64,000 nt of DNA, from positions 1,332,001-1,396,000 of the forward strand of contig JAUEDM010000003.1 of assembly GCA_033439685.1 (NCBI GenBank). Direction: 5' to 3'. A program made the position numbers and the translations under genes. This DNA is from Apodospora peruviana (taxonomy: Eukaryota; Ascomycota; Sordariomycetes; Sordariales; Lasiosphaeriaceae). The notes under the pieces are model-generated. The model did not search any database. It was given only the letters and a program-made list of their open reading frames with translations, and had not been told where the DNA came from. Shown piece by piece: positions 1 to 10,469 of this stretch (position 1 is the first letter of the stretch; every line of letters begins with the position of its first letter).

Positions 1-955
1 ACGTGTGCTAGTATCCTCACACATCGACGTCGTGCCCCCATACATCCCCTATGCCATCGACACTTCTGATGAAATCGGGCCCGACACACTCATCTCGGGC
101 CGCGGCTCCGTCGACGCGAAAGCGAGCGTGGCCGCGCAGATTGTCGCAGTCGACCAACTTTTGGCGTCAAACGAAATCGACGGAGATGACGTGATGCTAC
201 TCTTCGTGGTGGGCGAAGAGACCACCGGCGACGGGATGCTCTCCTTTTCCTCCAGCAGCGATAATCAAAAATTTGAGGCTGCCATCTTTGGGGAACCGAC
301 CGAGAACAAGCTCGCGTGCGGCCACAAGGGCATCGGTCTGGTAACTGTTTCTGCTCAAGGAAAAGCCGGCCACTCGGGTTACCCGTGGTTAGGGAAAAGC
401 GCGACCGAGGTGCTGGCCCGCGCTATAGTAAAAATCCTCGACGCGGACTTTGGCTGCAGTGATCGGTTTGGGAATACCACCGTCAATGTTGGTCGGATGG
501 AAGGTGGTGTCGCGGCGAATGTTATTGCTAGAGATGCGGTCGCGCGGCTTGCGATAAGGATCGCGACGGGGAACAGGACTACTGGAGTAGAAATTGTGAG
601 GGAGAAGTTGGAAAAGATATTGGAGGAGACGGACGGGGAGGCGTTGAGTATGGAGTGGCTTCCTGGTGGGTATGGGCCGATTGAGTGTAATTGTGACGTT
701 GACGGTAAGTTTACACATGTGAGAAGGGTGTTTGGCAGCAGTTTTGTTGACGAGAAAACAGGATTCGAGACCATTGGGGTAAACTACGGAACGGATGTAC
801 CTCATCTTTCTGGGGACCACGTCAGCTACCTCTACGGACCGGGATCCATCCTCGTGGCGCACGGCGACGACGAAGCTCTGCGTGTTCGTGATCTGGAGAC
901 GGCAGTTGAGGGTTACAAGACGCTTATCAAGCATGTACTCAAAAAGGCTGATTAG
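1..955 (+). CDS. M20 family metallopeptidase (carboxypeptidase/ArgE-like), 5' truncated
   Basis: This is the C-terminal part of a zinc-dependent M20 peptidase or deacylase; the frame is already open at base 2, so the start lies outside the window. Visible family marks are the first metal motif SSHIDVVPP (His and Asp ligands), RGSVDAKA (bridging Asp), GEETTGD (catalytic and metal Glu), EPTENKLACGHKG, the dimerisation-domain segment GKAGHSGYPW, and the last metal His in GSILVAHGDDE close to the end. An intron at 705-761 (GT...AG, 57 nt) is inferred because removing it joins DVDG to FETIGVNYGTDV as in fungal relatives; it keeps frame and has no stop, so an unspliced reading is also open. Members of this fungal group act as carboxypeptidases or acetylornithine-deacetylase-like enzymes; the substrate here cannot be told. 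It ends with TAG at 953-955 and converges on the next gene. Confidence 0.88.
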   Translation, partial: RVLVSSHIDVVPPYIPYAIDTSDEIGPDTLISGRGSVDAKASVAAQIVAVDQLLASNEIDGDDVMLLFVVGEETTGDGMLSFSSSSDNQKFEAAIFGEPTENKLACGHKGIGLVTVSAQGKAGHSGYPWLGKSATEVLARAIVKILDADFGCSDRFGNTTVNVGRMEGGVAANVIARDAVARLAIRIATGNRTTGVEIVREKLEKILEETDGEALSMEWLPGGYGPIECNCDVDGKFTHVRRVFGSSFVDEKTGFETIGVNYGTDVPHLSGDHVSYLYGPGSILVAHGDDEALRVRDLETAVEGYKTLIKHVLKKAD

Positions 956-1342
956 TTTATAGTTGAATAACACGTCCAAAAAATAGGTATTTCTAGCCCA
1001 GGGTCTTTCTTGTCTACAATAATTACAAGTTAAGTATCTTGTCGCCTGTTTTACAGAAGAATGCTCAATGCATTGAACACGTAGGTATATTCCTGATATG
1101 TTGAGGAATAATGCCATCGCTGTTCAGATCAGGATCTGTATGCGTTTTGGGTGCGTGGAAGACCCTCCTGCGTCAAAAATAGGGGTTACTATCAAAAGCA
1201 AACAACAACAGCGAAGTCCAACCCCGCTTGCTTCTATAGAGTTCCTCCACCGCAAACTGTTTTCACTAAGCCCATTCTCCAGCTTTCGGTGCTCTTTCAC
1301 CAGTAACCCCTTCTCGACCGCCCCAAACGCTCATTAGAATAC
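956..1342. other. Convergent 3' intergenic region
   Basis: This 387-base stretch separates the ends of the M20 gene and the minus-strand prenyltransferase gene. It holds only their presumed 3' ends; I saw no further gene or repeat. Confidence 0.6.
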
Positions 1343-2773
1343 TCACTGTCCAACAACAGCCGCCAACCAGGCCGGCTTCTCCGCACACAGTGACAAGCCC
1401 ATATCCACCATCTCCCGGCCCAGCGAGCCCTCCTTTCCCTCATCAACCGCTCTCCTCAGAAGCGCCGCTCTCGCCCGCTCGATTCTCCACACCGTCTCGA
1501 CAGGAACAGCAAGCGAGCTATCAGACTCCTTCAGCCCAGGCTCGCCCCAAAGCGCCAGACTGGCCAGACCAAAGCACGAGTGATACAGATCCGGCGGGTT
1601 TCCGGGAGTCTTACCGAAGCCGCCGATCTGATGCTGCATTTTCTCCAAAAGCAACCGTCGGGATGGCTCGCGCAGCACCAGGTCGTTCCGGCCGAGGACG
1701 GCCAGTGCACCGCCCACCCACCAGCAGTAGCATGTGTCAGCATTCTTGTTGGTGCGGCCGTTGAAGCCGACATAACGCAGATTCTCGTCCAGCGAGAGGT
1801 CGGCGAGGGATTTAGGCAACAAGAAATTGGGGCCGTCCTCGTCGTATTCGTCGTCGTCGTCGTCTTCCACCGGCTCCAGGTAAACAAACTGCCGCGAGGC
1901 CAGCCAGTCGACCAACCTCGGCATGTCGCGGATACCGGAATGGAGAATTTTGCTCGCGTGCGCCGCTCTACTGTCCTCCAGTGGGCGGTCCAGTAGCGAG
2001 AGCGCGGCGATGGCGCAGTAGGCGTAGCCGGCGTGGGGCTCGTCCTGCGAGCTCGCGGCAAACCCACCGTCGTACGTCTGGCTGCTCAGGATGTATTTAC
2101 TTAACAGAGCTGTGTCGAAATCCTCAACCCAACCCGGGTCGCCCTCTTTAATGTCACCGCGCAGCATCCAGCGGATGGAGGTGGCGACGTAGCAGTAGCG
2201 CATGTCGGAGCCGCCACCGACGAACCAGCCCACTTGACCGGGAACCTTCCGGAGGACCTCGCCGAAGCTGCCATCTTCGCGCTGCAATCTCCTCAGCCAG
2301 CGGAGCGTTCGCACGCGGTCCACGCCTCTAAAGGCGTCGTCGTCGTTCTCGTCCGCTATCAGCGCGAGGAGCTGCAGGGCGAACAGCGTGGCAGCGATGT
2401 TTGCAAGCCCGGACTGTTCCAGCGAAGGGGTTTTGGTCTCAAAGTCCCACTCTTCGTAGTCACGGAGCGGGAAGACGAGCGAAGAGGTGCCGCAGAACCC
2501 GCCGCCGGCGTGCTGATGGGAGAGGACCCATTTCCGCATGGCCCTGCGGTCCTCGGTAGTGATGAGCGGCCGAGGCTCTGTGCTTTGTATGTATGAATTC
2601 GGCGTGAGCATGCTGATCGAGTTCACGATGAAATAGGCCAGCGCCATCCGGTTGCCTTCGTTGGACAGGTAGTGGTGGGGGAGGGGAGATCGCAGACACC
2701 GCTTCCAGTACCTCAACTGCCGGTCAATATCGAGCGATGGCGGCGGCGGCGCTTCCCTCGTGTCTTCTGCCAT
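1343..2773 (-). CDS. cdc43: Protein geranylgeranyltransferase type I, beta subunit
   Basis: A single-exon 476-residue protein. The beta subunit of GGTase-I binds geranylgeranyl diphosphate and the CaaL-type substrate and, with the shared alpha subunit, prenylates Rho-type GTPases in the cytosol. The sequence shows prenyltransferase alpha-alpha barrel repeats with Gly-Gly-Phe turns (QHAGGGFCGTSS near residue 90, QTYDGGFAAS near 235, QIGGFGKTPG near 385). The zinc site is recognisable as Asp-x-Cys in NADTCYCWWVGG (about residue 345) and His in DLYHSCFGLASLAL (about residue 396). An acidic insert (about residues 300-315, EDDDDDEYDEDG) interrupts the barrel. The length is close to fungal relatives. 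The start ATG at 2773 gives an N-terminus that runs directly into the conserved RQLRYWKRCL segment. It is divergently arranged with the Ilm1 gene. Confidence 0.93.
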   Translation of the reverse strand: MAEDTREAPPPPSLDIDRQLRYWKRCLRSPLPHHYLSNEGNRMALAYFIVNSISMLTPNSYIQSTEPRPLITTEDRRAMRKWVLSHQHAGGGFCGTSSLVFPLRDYEEWDFETKTPSLEQSGLANIAATLFALQLLALIADENDDDAFRGVDRVRTLRWLRRLQREDGSFGEVLRKVPGQVGWFVGGGSDMRYCYVATSIRWMLRGDIKEGDPGWVEDFDTALLSKYILSSQTYDGGFAASSQDEPHAGYAYCAIAALSLLDRPLEDSRAAHASKILHSGIRDMPRLVDWLASRQFVYLEPVEDDDDDEYDEDGPNFLLPKSLADLSLDENLRYVGFNGRTNKNADTCYCWWVGGALAVLGRNDLVLREPSRRLLLEKMQHQIGGFGKTPGNPPDLYHSCFGLASLALWGEPGLKESDSSLAVPVETVWRIERARAALLRRAVDEGKEGSLGREMVDMGLSLCAEKPAWLAAVVGQ

Positions 2774-3613
2774 ATCGGCAGCTTATGGCTGACACGCCCT
2801 ATGAGACGAGTTGGATTTACTTTTTAGAAAGAGTCGTTGAGCTGTGTATGAGCTTGTGATAGCGGTGGAGATGTCGTCTTGATCGTTGTCAGGGTCCCTG
2901 TCCCCGCCATCAGCACCTAAACTCAACTGATCCCAGAAGGGAATTGTTGCATTTTGCGGGGAAAGCTCCAGCCACAGCTAACCAAACCAAGCTTTGAGAT
3001 GAGAGTTTGACAAGCGGGAAGACCTGCATGAATCGTGGCTGGAGAGGTGGTCAGCGGATCCACACTCAAGCTTTCATCCAATCATTATTTTGGTAGATCG
3101 CTTATCAGCACGACGTGGCACGATAACGCGGCATGTGAAGGTGCGGCCCGCTGAGCAGCGGCGCTGAAAGCCTAGCGTGCTGTGACGAAACAAGCGAACA
3201 AAGCCCACCATCACCCCCTTGATCGAAGAAAAAGTCCACGAGGTCAAACAGGACGACGACGGGACGACCTAACTGTGCCTGTGACACGACTGCCTAGAAC
3301 ACGGTTTAGTTCTTCGTTTCTTTTCAACTGTTCGTTCAGTCTGTTCGTACAAATCTCTATCCCAGATCTTCACAAAAAACTCTGCTTTTCCGAGGCATCG
3401 TCAACTGCCAGCCAGCAGCCAGCCGCACGCGCGCCAGACGAATCCGAGGAAGCAGGCTTCCAACTGCATCGACGCGATATACACCTTCCGTACTCCGTGA
3501 TACCAGAAACAAAACGCCAAGTTCTCCCCCCGTCCGAATAGCTTCAATAACAAGATACCTCCTCACGGGTCACAGCCAAGTTTGCCTTCTTGCGAACAAG
3601 CAAATCTATCATC
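2774..3613. promoter_or_regulatory. Shared upstream region of cdc43 (-) and ilm1 (+)
   Basis: An 840-base divergent intergenic region that must hold both promoters. A pyrimidine-rich tract near 3310-3350 precedes the Ilm1 start, as is common in fungal promoters and leaders. Short open frames in it have no coding character. No specific factor site could be assigned. Confidence 0.5.
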
Positions 3614-4283
3614 ATGGCGCTCATAAGCTGCAAAACGATCCTCACGTCCTTGTGCCTCTTCCACATCACGCTAGGCTACTTCTTTCTCACCTCGCCCAGC
3701 TCCATCGCCGACCAAGCAATGGTCTACCTCCTCGGCGAGTCGATGGGTCTCGTACGTTTCCCCTTCTCCCCTTTTTTTCCAGGTAACCGTATCCTTAATT
3801 CTAATATACTAACTCTTCCCTTTTCTCTAAAAGCCTCACGTCCGCTCCTTCGAAACGCAATCCCCCGCCAACGCATTCCTAGGCATAATACTCGCCATTT
3901 TTGGCGTCTCGGACCTCGTTACCCTCAGCCGCGACGAGTTCGACGTGATAGAACACTGGGGGATCCAGGCGCCCCTCCGTTTACTCATAACTTTTTTCTT
4001 AACGCTCTACACATTCTTCTTCTCGGCTTCCTCCCCGCTCTACGCCTCCAAAGAACGAATGATGGCCCACCCGTCGGCCCACCACGCCAACCCGAATTAT
4101 GTCCCCGCGGGGTGGGGCGGCGACGCGCTCAAGAACCGCGTCTTCTTTACCTTTATGTTTGTCGAGACGGTTTCTTGGCTGTGGGTGTGGGTTACCCTCC
4201 AGGAGGAGAGGAGGGATGTCTTACTGAGAAGACAGGCGAGCGCTGCTGCGCGGGCTAGGCGGAGGAGTAGTGCCCATCTTTGA
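3614..4283 (+). CDS. ilm1: Ilm1-family membrane protein
   Basis: Two exons, 3614-3751 and 3834-4283, give 195 residues; the intron has a GTACGT donor and a TACTAAC branch point at about 3808. The protein starts MALISCKTILTSLCLFH and has four hydrophobic segments (about residues 5-25, 58-75, 88-108 and 150-168), matching the fungal 'increased loss of mitochondrial DNA' Ilm1 family, whose members are small endomembrane/ER proteins linked in yeast to mitochondrial DNA maintenance and to lipid use. Marks of the family include the SPSSIADQAMVYLLGESMG stretch, the SFETQSP loop and the DLVTLSRDEFDVIEHWG stretch. The C-terminus is basic (RRQASAAARARRRSS). An in-frame upstream ATG at 3590 would add only eight residues; I prefer the ATG at 3614 because the hydrophobic N-terminus begins there. 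Biochemical function is unknown. Confidence 0.85.
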
Positions 4284-4721
4284 ACAAACAGGTTCTAGGG
4301 TTGTTTTGAGAGGGAGAGCGAACACACGAATTCTCGATTTCTCAGGCTGGCAGTAAAATGCCGTTCGAGTGATGCTTTTTTTTTTTTTTGATTTGGTTTT
4401 ACTTTTCGTTAATTTTCATGGACGATATGATGGAGAACCTGTCTGCATAGCAAAGGTATGGAAGGGTACATATAGGTCGGAGACGGACTGAACTGGGCAT
4501 GGATAGATGGATGGGAGCATCTTCTTCCTTCGCAACAATACTTTCTCCATTTGTTTTGTATGTACCTGCCTGACCCGCCAAGCGCAAAGATGGGCCATGA
4601 AGCAAAAGATACCCCTTTTTTCTACTTTTTCCCATAACTCAAAGATGGCAGACATACCAACAATATTCTGACATATCTCACCACAAGCATACCCTTGAAT
4701 TCACATGATACGCGTAGCAGT
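4284..4721. other. Convergent 3' region with T-tract
   Basis: This 438-base region lies between the ends of ilm1 and naa25. A run of about 14 T at 4376-4389 lies about 95 bases after the ilm1 stop and may be part of its 3' end signals. No other feature was seen. Confidence 0.5.
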
Positions 4722-7700
4722 TCACTCCATCTTGACCATCCCCCACCCCTTAACACCATCGCGCCAGCTCTCCAGCACCTTGCCAGCCCATTCCTCCGCG
4801 CCGGCATGACCGCCAACGACATCGCTCACCGCTTTGGCAACCTCATCCCCGTCGCCGTCGGCGTCCTCGTCCGCCCCAAACGTCCACTCGAGCATCCGAT
4901 CGAGCCAGCCGCCCTCGCCCAGCGATTCCTTCAGCTTCTGGATGTGGCGCTTGATCTCGACCAGCGCCTTAGCGGCGACGGCGTCGAGCGCCTTCATCTC
5001 GGCCACGGCCTCCTTATGCAGGCTCGACTTGCCGCTACGGTCGCGCGCGAGCTCCTTCTCGTGGAACCCAAAAACAAACGCGGCGCTGTGCTTCATCGCC
5101 AGCGCCGTGTCGCGGACGTAGGCCATGGCGTGCATGTTGGTCAGGGAGTAGTACGTGTCGGGCAGTGCGGAGGGTGTAGTGAGGAAGCTGGTTCGCAAAC
5201 TCGCGAACGCGGAGCGGATAGATGACGACAGAAGCGGGAGGGTCTTGGGGACCGGGTCCGCGCGGGAGGTGGAGAGGCTGGTCAGCAGGCCGGCAGAGAG
5301 CAGAGAGATGACCGTGTAGTAGGTCATTTCTGGAGCCGTGAGAAGGGCGGCCGTCTCTTTTTGGTGGATGAACTCTGTCAGCGAGTTACTCAGGCGGGAG
5401 AGAGTCTCGAGGATGTAGTTGCGGTCCTTGATGGCCACCTCGTTCGCTTTGGCGGGCTTGTAGTCCTTTGGTGGCTTGAACGCGAGGAGATCAAGATACT
5501 GCTCGGTAAGGAAGGCCAGGTGTGCCCGTTGGTTCTGTGAGGAGTCTTGTCAGCTTCAACTTCGAGGCAATAAATATCACAGCCTGAAAAGGCTTACCGA
5601 AAGCTCAGGACCCAATCTGACGAAATCCTGGATAGGGGGGCCATGAAAGCTCTCCAGGTTTGGGAAAGATCCATAATCTGTCTTGTTGACTAGTGTTGTG
5701 CCGTCTACAATATCCTCTATAATCGTTGTCAGCACATGTGTCGCTCGTCTGAAGCCAGAACACTTACCCGTGAAAGGCGAGTCATCAATCCCGCCGTCAA
5801 GTTTTCCACCATAGCATCTTGTAGCACGTCTCTCCTCCACTTGGGTCATCATGAGCGTGCAACTTCTGCGCAGCCCGCTGTCGTATTCGGTCAGATCCAA
5901 GATGCTGCTGTAGCTGCCGGATGAAAAGGCATCCCATATCCGCAGGGGACAGCTATCTCGGAAACTGTTGCTATAGTATGTTCGCAGCGGCTCCATCAGC
6001 GGACGGCTTCCTTGAAACATCCCAGGGGAGATGGTAGATATTCTGTCAAAAAAGATGGGACTGAGGGCATCCTGAATGGTCCTCTTTACGTCCATGGGAA
6101 TCCATATCTGATAGGCATAAGATGCACATCCGAGAAGGAGGTACAGCTTGACCAAGAGAAGCCGTAGACCTGTATCAGACGGGGTTTCCTTGAGTTGTGT
6201 GTCTAGAAGCAGGACTGCCTGAAGATAGAGCGCGGGATTGACGTCTCGCAGCGGCGACGGGGCGACGTCAGAAACCTGTCCTCTCAAACTGGCCAACTTC
6301 AAGAGAGCGTTTCCGATGACGATCGCCAAGTCCAGTCGCGGATCCCTATCCAGTTTAGGAATGACCCCGATAAGTTCAGGGTCCCCAGCTATCTGCTTGT
6401 GCGTGTCGACAGCCTCGATGATTACCTGCTTCAAGCAGTGTTCGCATGGAAGTGAGGTCAAATTAGCGCAGAAACGGCATTGGTATGGCTTGTCTTGCTT
6501 CTGGCCGTCCACAACAGAAGGATGGTGAGAAAGGGTTTGCGGGCAAGTCGCAAGGAGATATCGGAACTTGCATTCAAGCACCTTCAGTATGATATGTTTC
6601 GACTTATCGGCGCTCTAAAGGAAGAAGACACTATCGTTAGTCAACTCGCCAGGCTGTTACACAAGCAGAATTCGGGAGGGCTTACCTGAGCAAGCATCGT
6701 TGCGACGACATGCTCCATGAAAGTCTTGGATTCCTCAAACGTAAATTGTGCCACAAAATCCTTGATATCGTCAAAAGCGGACAGCCTATCAAAGTAGTTC
6801 TCCAAAAACAAGCCGACCTGGACGACTCTTGATGTTAGCCCCTTGTGATCCGGGCTTGGGTTGAGTATCGTGGCGGGAAGTCGGAAAGCGATCTCGAGAG
6901 AAGCGAGACTGATGTTTTTCTTGTACATTTCATTGGCTTTGGTCTTCATGCCAATGAACTTTTTCAGGATGGCTTTCACCTCCGATAAAGCACTATTAAA
7001 GGATCGTCAGCACAGGGGATACAGTTACTGTGTCGTGGATTGTTGCCAAGACTCACGATTCCTCGTTCGCTGCTTTGCTAGCAGCCAGTGCAAACTTCTT
7101 CCATATCCGGAGGTCACAAACATAAAAGGTCGGAGTAGCCCCTTCGAGGCCCAAATTCAGAGCACCGCGGCAGAGGTCAGAGATAATATCCCATTTGCCC
7201 CAAGTTTCGAGAACATCGAGGGCTTCCCAAAACAGCACCTTGCGACCTGCTTTAAGCTGGCTGAGCGCTCCCAGCTTAGAACTGTACAATGAGATGATGT
7301 ACGCATCTTTTGTTCCATGTGCCAACAGTACACGAAAGTAAAGGTAGATTTCTTCTTCCGTCAGAAGCCCACGGTCTGTTGCCTCGACTTTGGTAGACTG
7401 GCGGAGAGGTTAGTCGCCTAATGTACTAAGAATGTGTGCAGGAATGGCTTACTTTTTCTGTAATCTCGGCAGCCCGTTCGAGCTGTCTCAACGCCAAAAG
7501 ACTGTATACCTTTCGGCTTGCTTCACTACACTGGGGACTGACCTGGACCTGTCAGTTTGAGAATTCGGGTTCCAGGGGAGGCGAGAGCGACTCACTGAGA
7601 GGAGAAAGGTCAGGGTGACGCTCCAGAACATATACCGACGGTCAGAGGAGTTGAGATATGTCTTGTCAAGTGTCGCAGCAATCTGGCGAATAACTGGTCA

Positions 7701-8232
7701 GCACAAGCACAAGGATCAGGACCAAAGTAGACGGTATACGAACCTGTTGGGCGCTCACGAGATCCCAGAATTCCAGACAGGACTGTAGGCACTGCACAGC
7801 TGCGGGGCTCTTGGGATTCGCCTTGACCCATCGGGCTCTCAGGGGTCCCAGGGTGTCGGAGTAGTCGATATCCTCAAGAAAGTCGCGGGCTGCCCACTCG
7901 TACAGCTCAAGCGTGTCAAGATCCGGAGCTGACTTTTGCTTCAAGAGAGCATCGATGGCAACGAGAACAGCACATTTCTCAGCGGTACCGTCCAGCTGGA
8001 ACTCGGCCGAGATTTTGATAGCCTGGAGTGAACAAGGGTCAGTAAGCAGATGATTGTCGACATGGATGAGATTTCTCAAACACACCTCATAGTAGGGATC
8101 CTTGAAGGTCTTGAAGCGCTTGTCGGCGAGGCGAATGACGGTGGGCCAGTTCCCGTCACTGAAGGCCGTCTGCAGCGGCACATCAACGCTGTTCTTCAGT
8201 GCCGGCCTTGCATATCTCGCGTAGGAAGACAT
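4722..8232 (-). CDS. naa25: NatB N-terminal acetyltransferase auxiliary subunit (Naa25/Mdm20)
   Basis: The non-catalytic, ribosome-anchoring subunit of the NatB complex, which with Naa20 acetylates Met-Asp/Glu/Asn/Gln N-termini. Nine exons: 8232-8086, 8022-7744, 7682-7596, 7530-7453, 7397-7057, 6992-6686, 6614-5768, 5716-5598 and 5534-4722; the sum is 3018 nt, exactly 1006 codons, giving 1005 residues, the size expected for Mdm20. The N-terminus (MSSYARYARPALKNSVDVPL) leads into helical TPR-like repeats such as AFSDGNWPTVIRLADKRFKT and LYEWAARDFLEDIDYSD, and the middle part has the cysteine-rich CRFCANLTSLPCEHC segment. The tail (about residues 965-1005) is acidic then amphipathic. All introns are 51-71 nt with good acceptors; the 5717-5767 intron is 51 nt, in frame and stop-free. 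Assignment rests on overall resemblance and length; exon ends were set by eye. Confidence 0.85.
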
Positions 8233-8926
8233 GGCAGGCGATGGCAGCGTGAATCAAACCCACAGCCCACTTCAATAAGTTTGTTAAGGTACTTGATAAA
8301 TGAGTGGAGGAAGGAACGTGGGGGAGAGGTCGTCGAACTTCTCAAATGCACAAATAATGCGATGATTTGTTTGCTCGAGGCTGCCGGGTGTCCCCAAACC
8401 TGGTACGTAAGTAGCAAAGAAGATGATGGCAACCTGAAAGCTGTGGAGGAATCGTGAATTGGTCCACAGGCAGCCTGCAATCTGCCCCTGTTAAGCTTTC
8501 CATCTGGTGGGCTCCCCGCTGTTGGGCTCTTGAATGGCTCGTGCGTCACTATCAACCCCACACTAACCAACTGTCAAAAACCGTTCTCCACAGCAATCGC
8601 ACGCCTCGCATTCGGGGCCCTCAGGGGGTGTCTATCAAAGGTGATTCTTTACATCCAAACTGCCCGGACCATAATGGAATTTATGTACAGTATACAATAA
8701 TAATACAGCAAGTGGATGAAACCAGAATCGCTTATCTGGAGGTACCCAGTCCGACAAGCTGTGCGTCCTGGGTTGCTTCTCATCAGACCACTAACCAGGA
8801 TTGATAATGAAGCAACCATACCCATCCCATTCGAGTATTTGATACCTGAATCTTAATTTGCAGCAGCCCGGCCTTATAGAAGTCGACCAGGAGCATCCGT
8901 GGCCGGGCTCTTCGCAGCACGCTCGC
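8233..8926. promoter_or_regulatory. Upstream region of naa25 / 3' region of cox23
   Basis: About 690 bases between two minus-strand genes. It must contain the naa25 promoter and the cox23 3' end. I saw no coding signal or repeat in it. Confidence 0.5.
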
Positions 8927-9439
8927 TCATAATATCGTCCCTTTTTTCCTCCGCTCTTCTTTCCGTCGATCTATCTGTACCTGTCGTCAGCATGTCACAA
9001 CAACCAAGATAGAACTGCGGATCAACGAACCCATTCTTTTTTACACTCCCGGTACGCCCTGTCCAGACAACAGTCTCGTCAGTAAACATAACTATTTTCC
9101 ACCAGCCATAACTTCCTGGTATTGATTTGTGTATATAGGTATGCTGTCAGGGAGACTACTGACTGGAAATAGTCGGTGCAAAACGAGCGATCGCCATCGT
9201 TGCGGTTCAGACATCGAATGCTCCGCTGGGCTGCTTCCTGGCACGGATCGAGGAACTCGCTCTTGTTCTTCCTGTAGAAATCAAATTGGGTCAGCTTTCC
9301 TTCAATACTGAGTTATGAGCAGGAATCCGGATGGAAAGAAGACGTACAACTCAAACTTGACCTTGGTTTCCTTGTTCCAGGGCCCCTTATCCTCCTGCTG
9401 CTGCTGCTGCACTGTGCTGCTATCACCCGTCGACGCCAT
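8927..9439 (-). CDS. cox23: Cox23-like twin-CX9C mitochondrial protein
   Basis: A four-exon gene of 91 residues: 9439-9348, 9271-9164, 9058-9031 and 8974-8927 (276 nt, divisible by three), with GTACGT, GTCAGT and GTTCGT donors. The product has a polar Gln-rich N-terminus (STVQQQQQEDKGPWN), then a CHCH fold: CQEAAQRSIRC is a CX9C pair, and CTDYFQAYREC, formed across the exon 2-3 junction, is the second CX9C pair, followed by the basic tail KKEWIDRRKEERRKKG. This order and the DPCQEAA...RCLNRN...DYFQAYREC layout fit Cox23, an intermembrane-space protein imported by the Mia40 route and needed for cytochrome c oxidase assembly. The last acceptor could lie six bases upstream (adding Val-Gln). Every exon is under 110 nt, so the gene is easily missed. 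Confidence 0.85.
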
Positions 9440-9695
9440 GACATCCGGATTGAATCATACAGTGCGGTTTCGGACGGTACGGCTGCCTGGAATTTGGTGT
9501 TTGCTCGTTGTTGTCGTCGCCGCCGGGGAATTCTGTTCGGTCCTGTCTTCCAAAATCGTGATGCGACGATGCCGAGGGGTCGCAAAGGTTCGAGCTTCTG
9601 TGCACGGGCCATATCCCTGCCAAGTGTGCCAAGCATCTAGCCACGGCTCTACAAAACGACAGGGAAGCTTGGTCCAGTGAAGCATCAACATGTGA

Positions 9696-9956
9696 ACATC
9701 CAAGACGACACCGTTTGTCAACGTTAGCGCAACGCTCCAGCGGGCAACCACTTGGAACGCATTTGTCTACCCTTTAGGAGGTCATGAGTTCGAGGCACAC
9801 TGTAAACAGAACCTTGAGATCCAACAAGAGTGGAACACCTGGTTCAACCACATCCGACAAACCTGCAACTACCTGGTCATCTGAGTCTTCGGCATCTGGG
9901 CAGCAGTATTTGACAAGCCTGCCACGATCCAGAGGTTTGGAAATACTGCGATCTAG
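9696..9956 (+). pseudogene. Possible decayed coding fragment
   Basis: The frame from 9696 reads as protein-like sequence (for example TWNAFVYPLGGHEFEAHC, EWNTWFNHIRQTCNYLVI) up to a TGA at 9882-9884, then carries on similarly (VFGIWAAVFDKP) to a TAG at 9954-9956. Both stops are of the kind that C-to-T/G-to-A change makes from Trp or Gln codons. I do not recognise the family; chance is a real alternative. Confidence 0.2.
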
Positions 9957-10254
9957 ATGATGCAAAGAACTCTGATGTCCTAGTAGTGGCATGCTTGCTT
10001 GATGTGGCTGGGCCAGGTGTTTGATACTGTTCGATCCATAAGGTTTTGATTCTTATATTAAGGTTATTTATCCTCGGTAGATGTTGAATAGGCTACTGGA
10101 GGGTCAAGAAAATATATTAGTAATTATATAGGAGTTTTACAGAGTACTTCTGATTAGATGTTTTGAACCTTCACTTGGCAGTGATCCGTGACTAAAACTG
10201 GAGCCCTGGGTCGATTTAACCATCACCGCCATTCAGACTTCACGCAATGCACTA

Positions 10255-10469
10255 CTAGTCTGCTACCGCTCTTGACTTAAACCCCTTAGGATGGTCAAAG
10301 TCAAACTGACAAAGGGATATGGCATGATTCTGTCGTAGAGACCGTACTTGACAATCTCCTCCCGAATCAAACCCCTCTCGGTCCGCCACTCGACAACCCG
10401 ACCGGCCGCCCCTCCCAGCATCTGCCCAGACTGAGCTCTGTATGCAGCAAGATCTTCGGGGCAAGCCAT
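10255..10469 (-). pseudogene. Short unrecognised coding-like fragment
   Basis: From the ATG at 10469 the frame gives about 55 residues of natural-looking protein (PEDLAAYRAQSGQML, LIREEIVKYGLYDRIMPYP) with GC-rich third positions unlike the flanking DNA. Near 10305 the more natural reading moves to another frame (CQFDFDHPKGFKSRAVAD), which ends at a TAG in the same place, suggesting a one-base frame change. It may be the remains of a small gene or of a larger one. No family is recognised. Confidence 0.3.
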
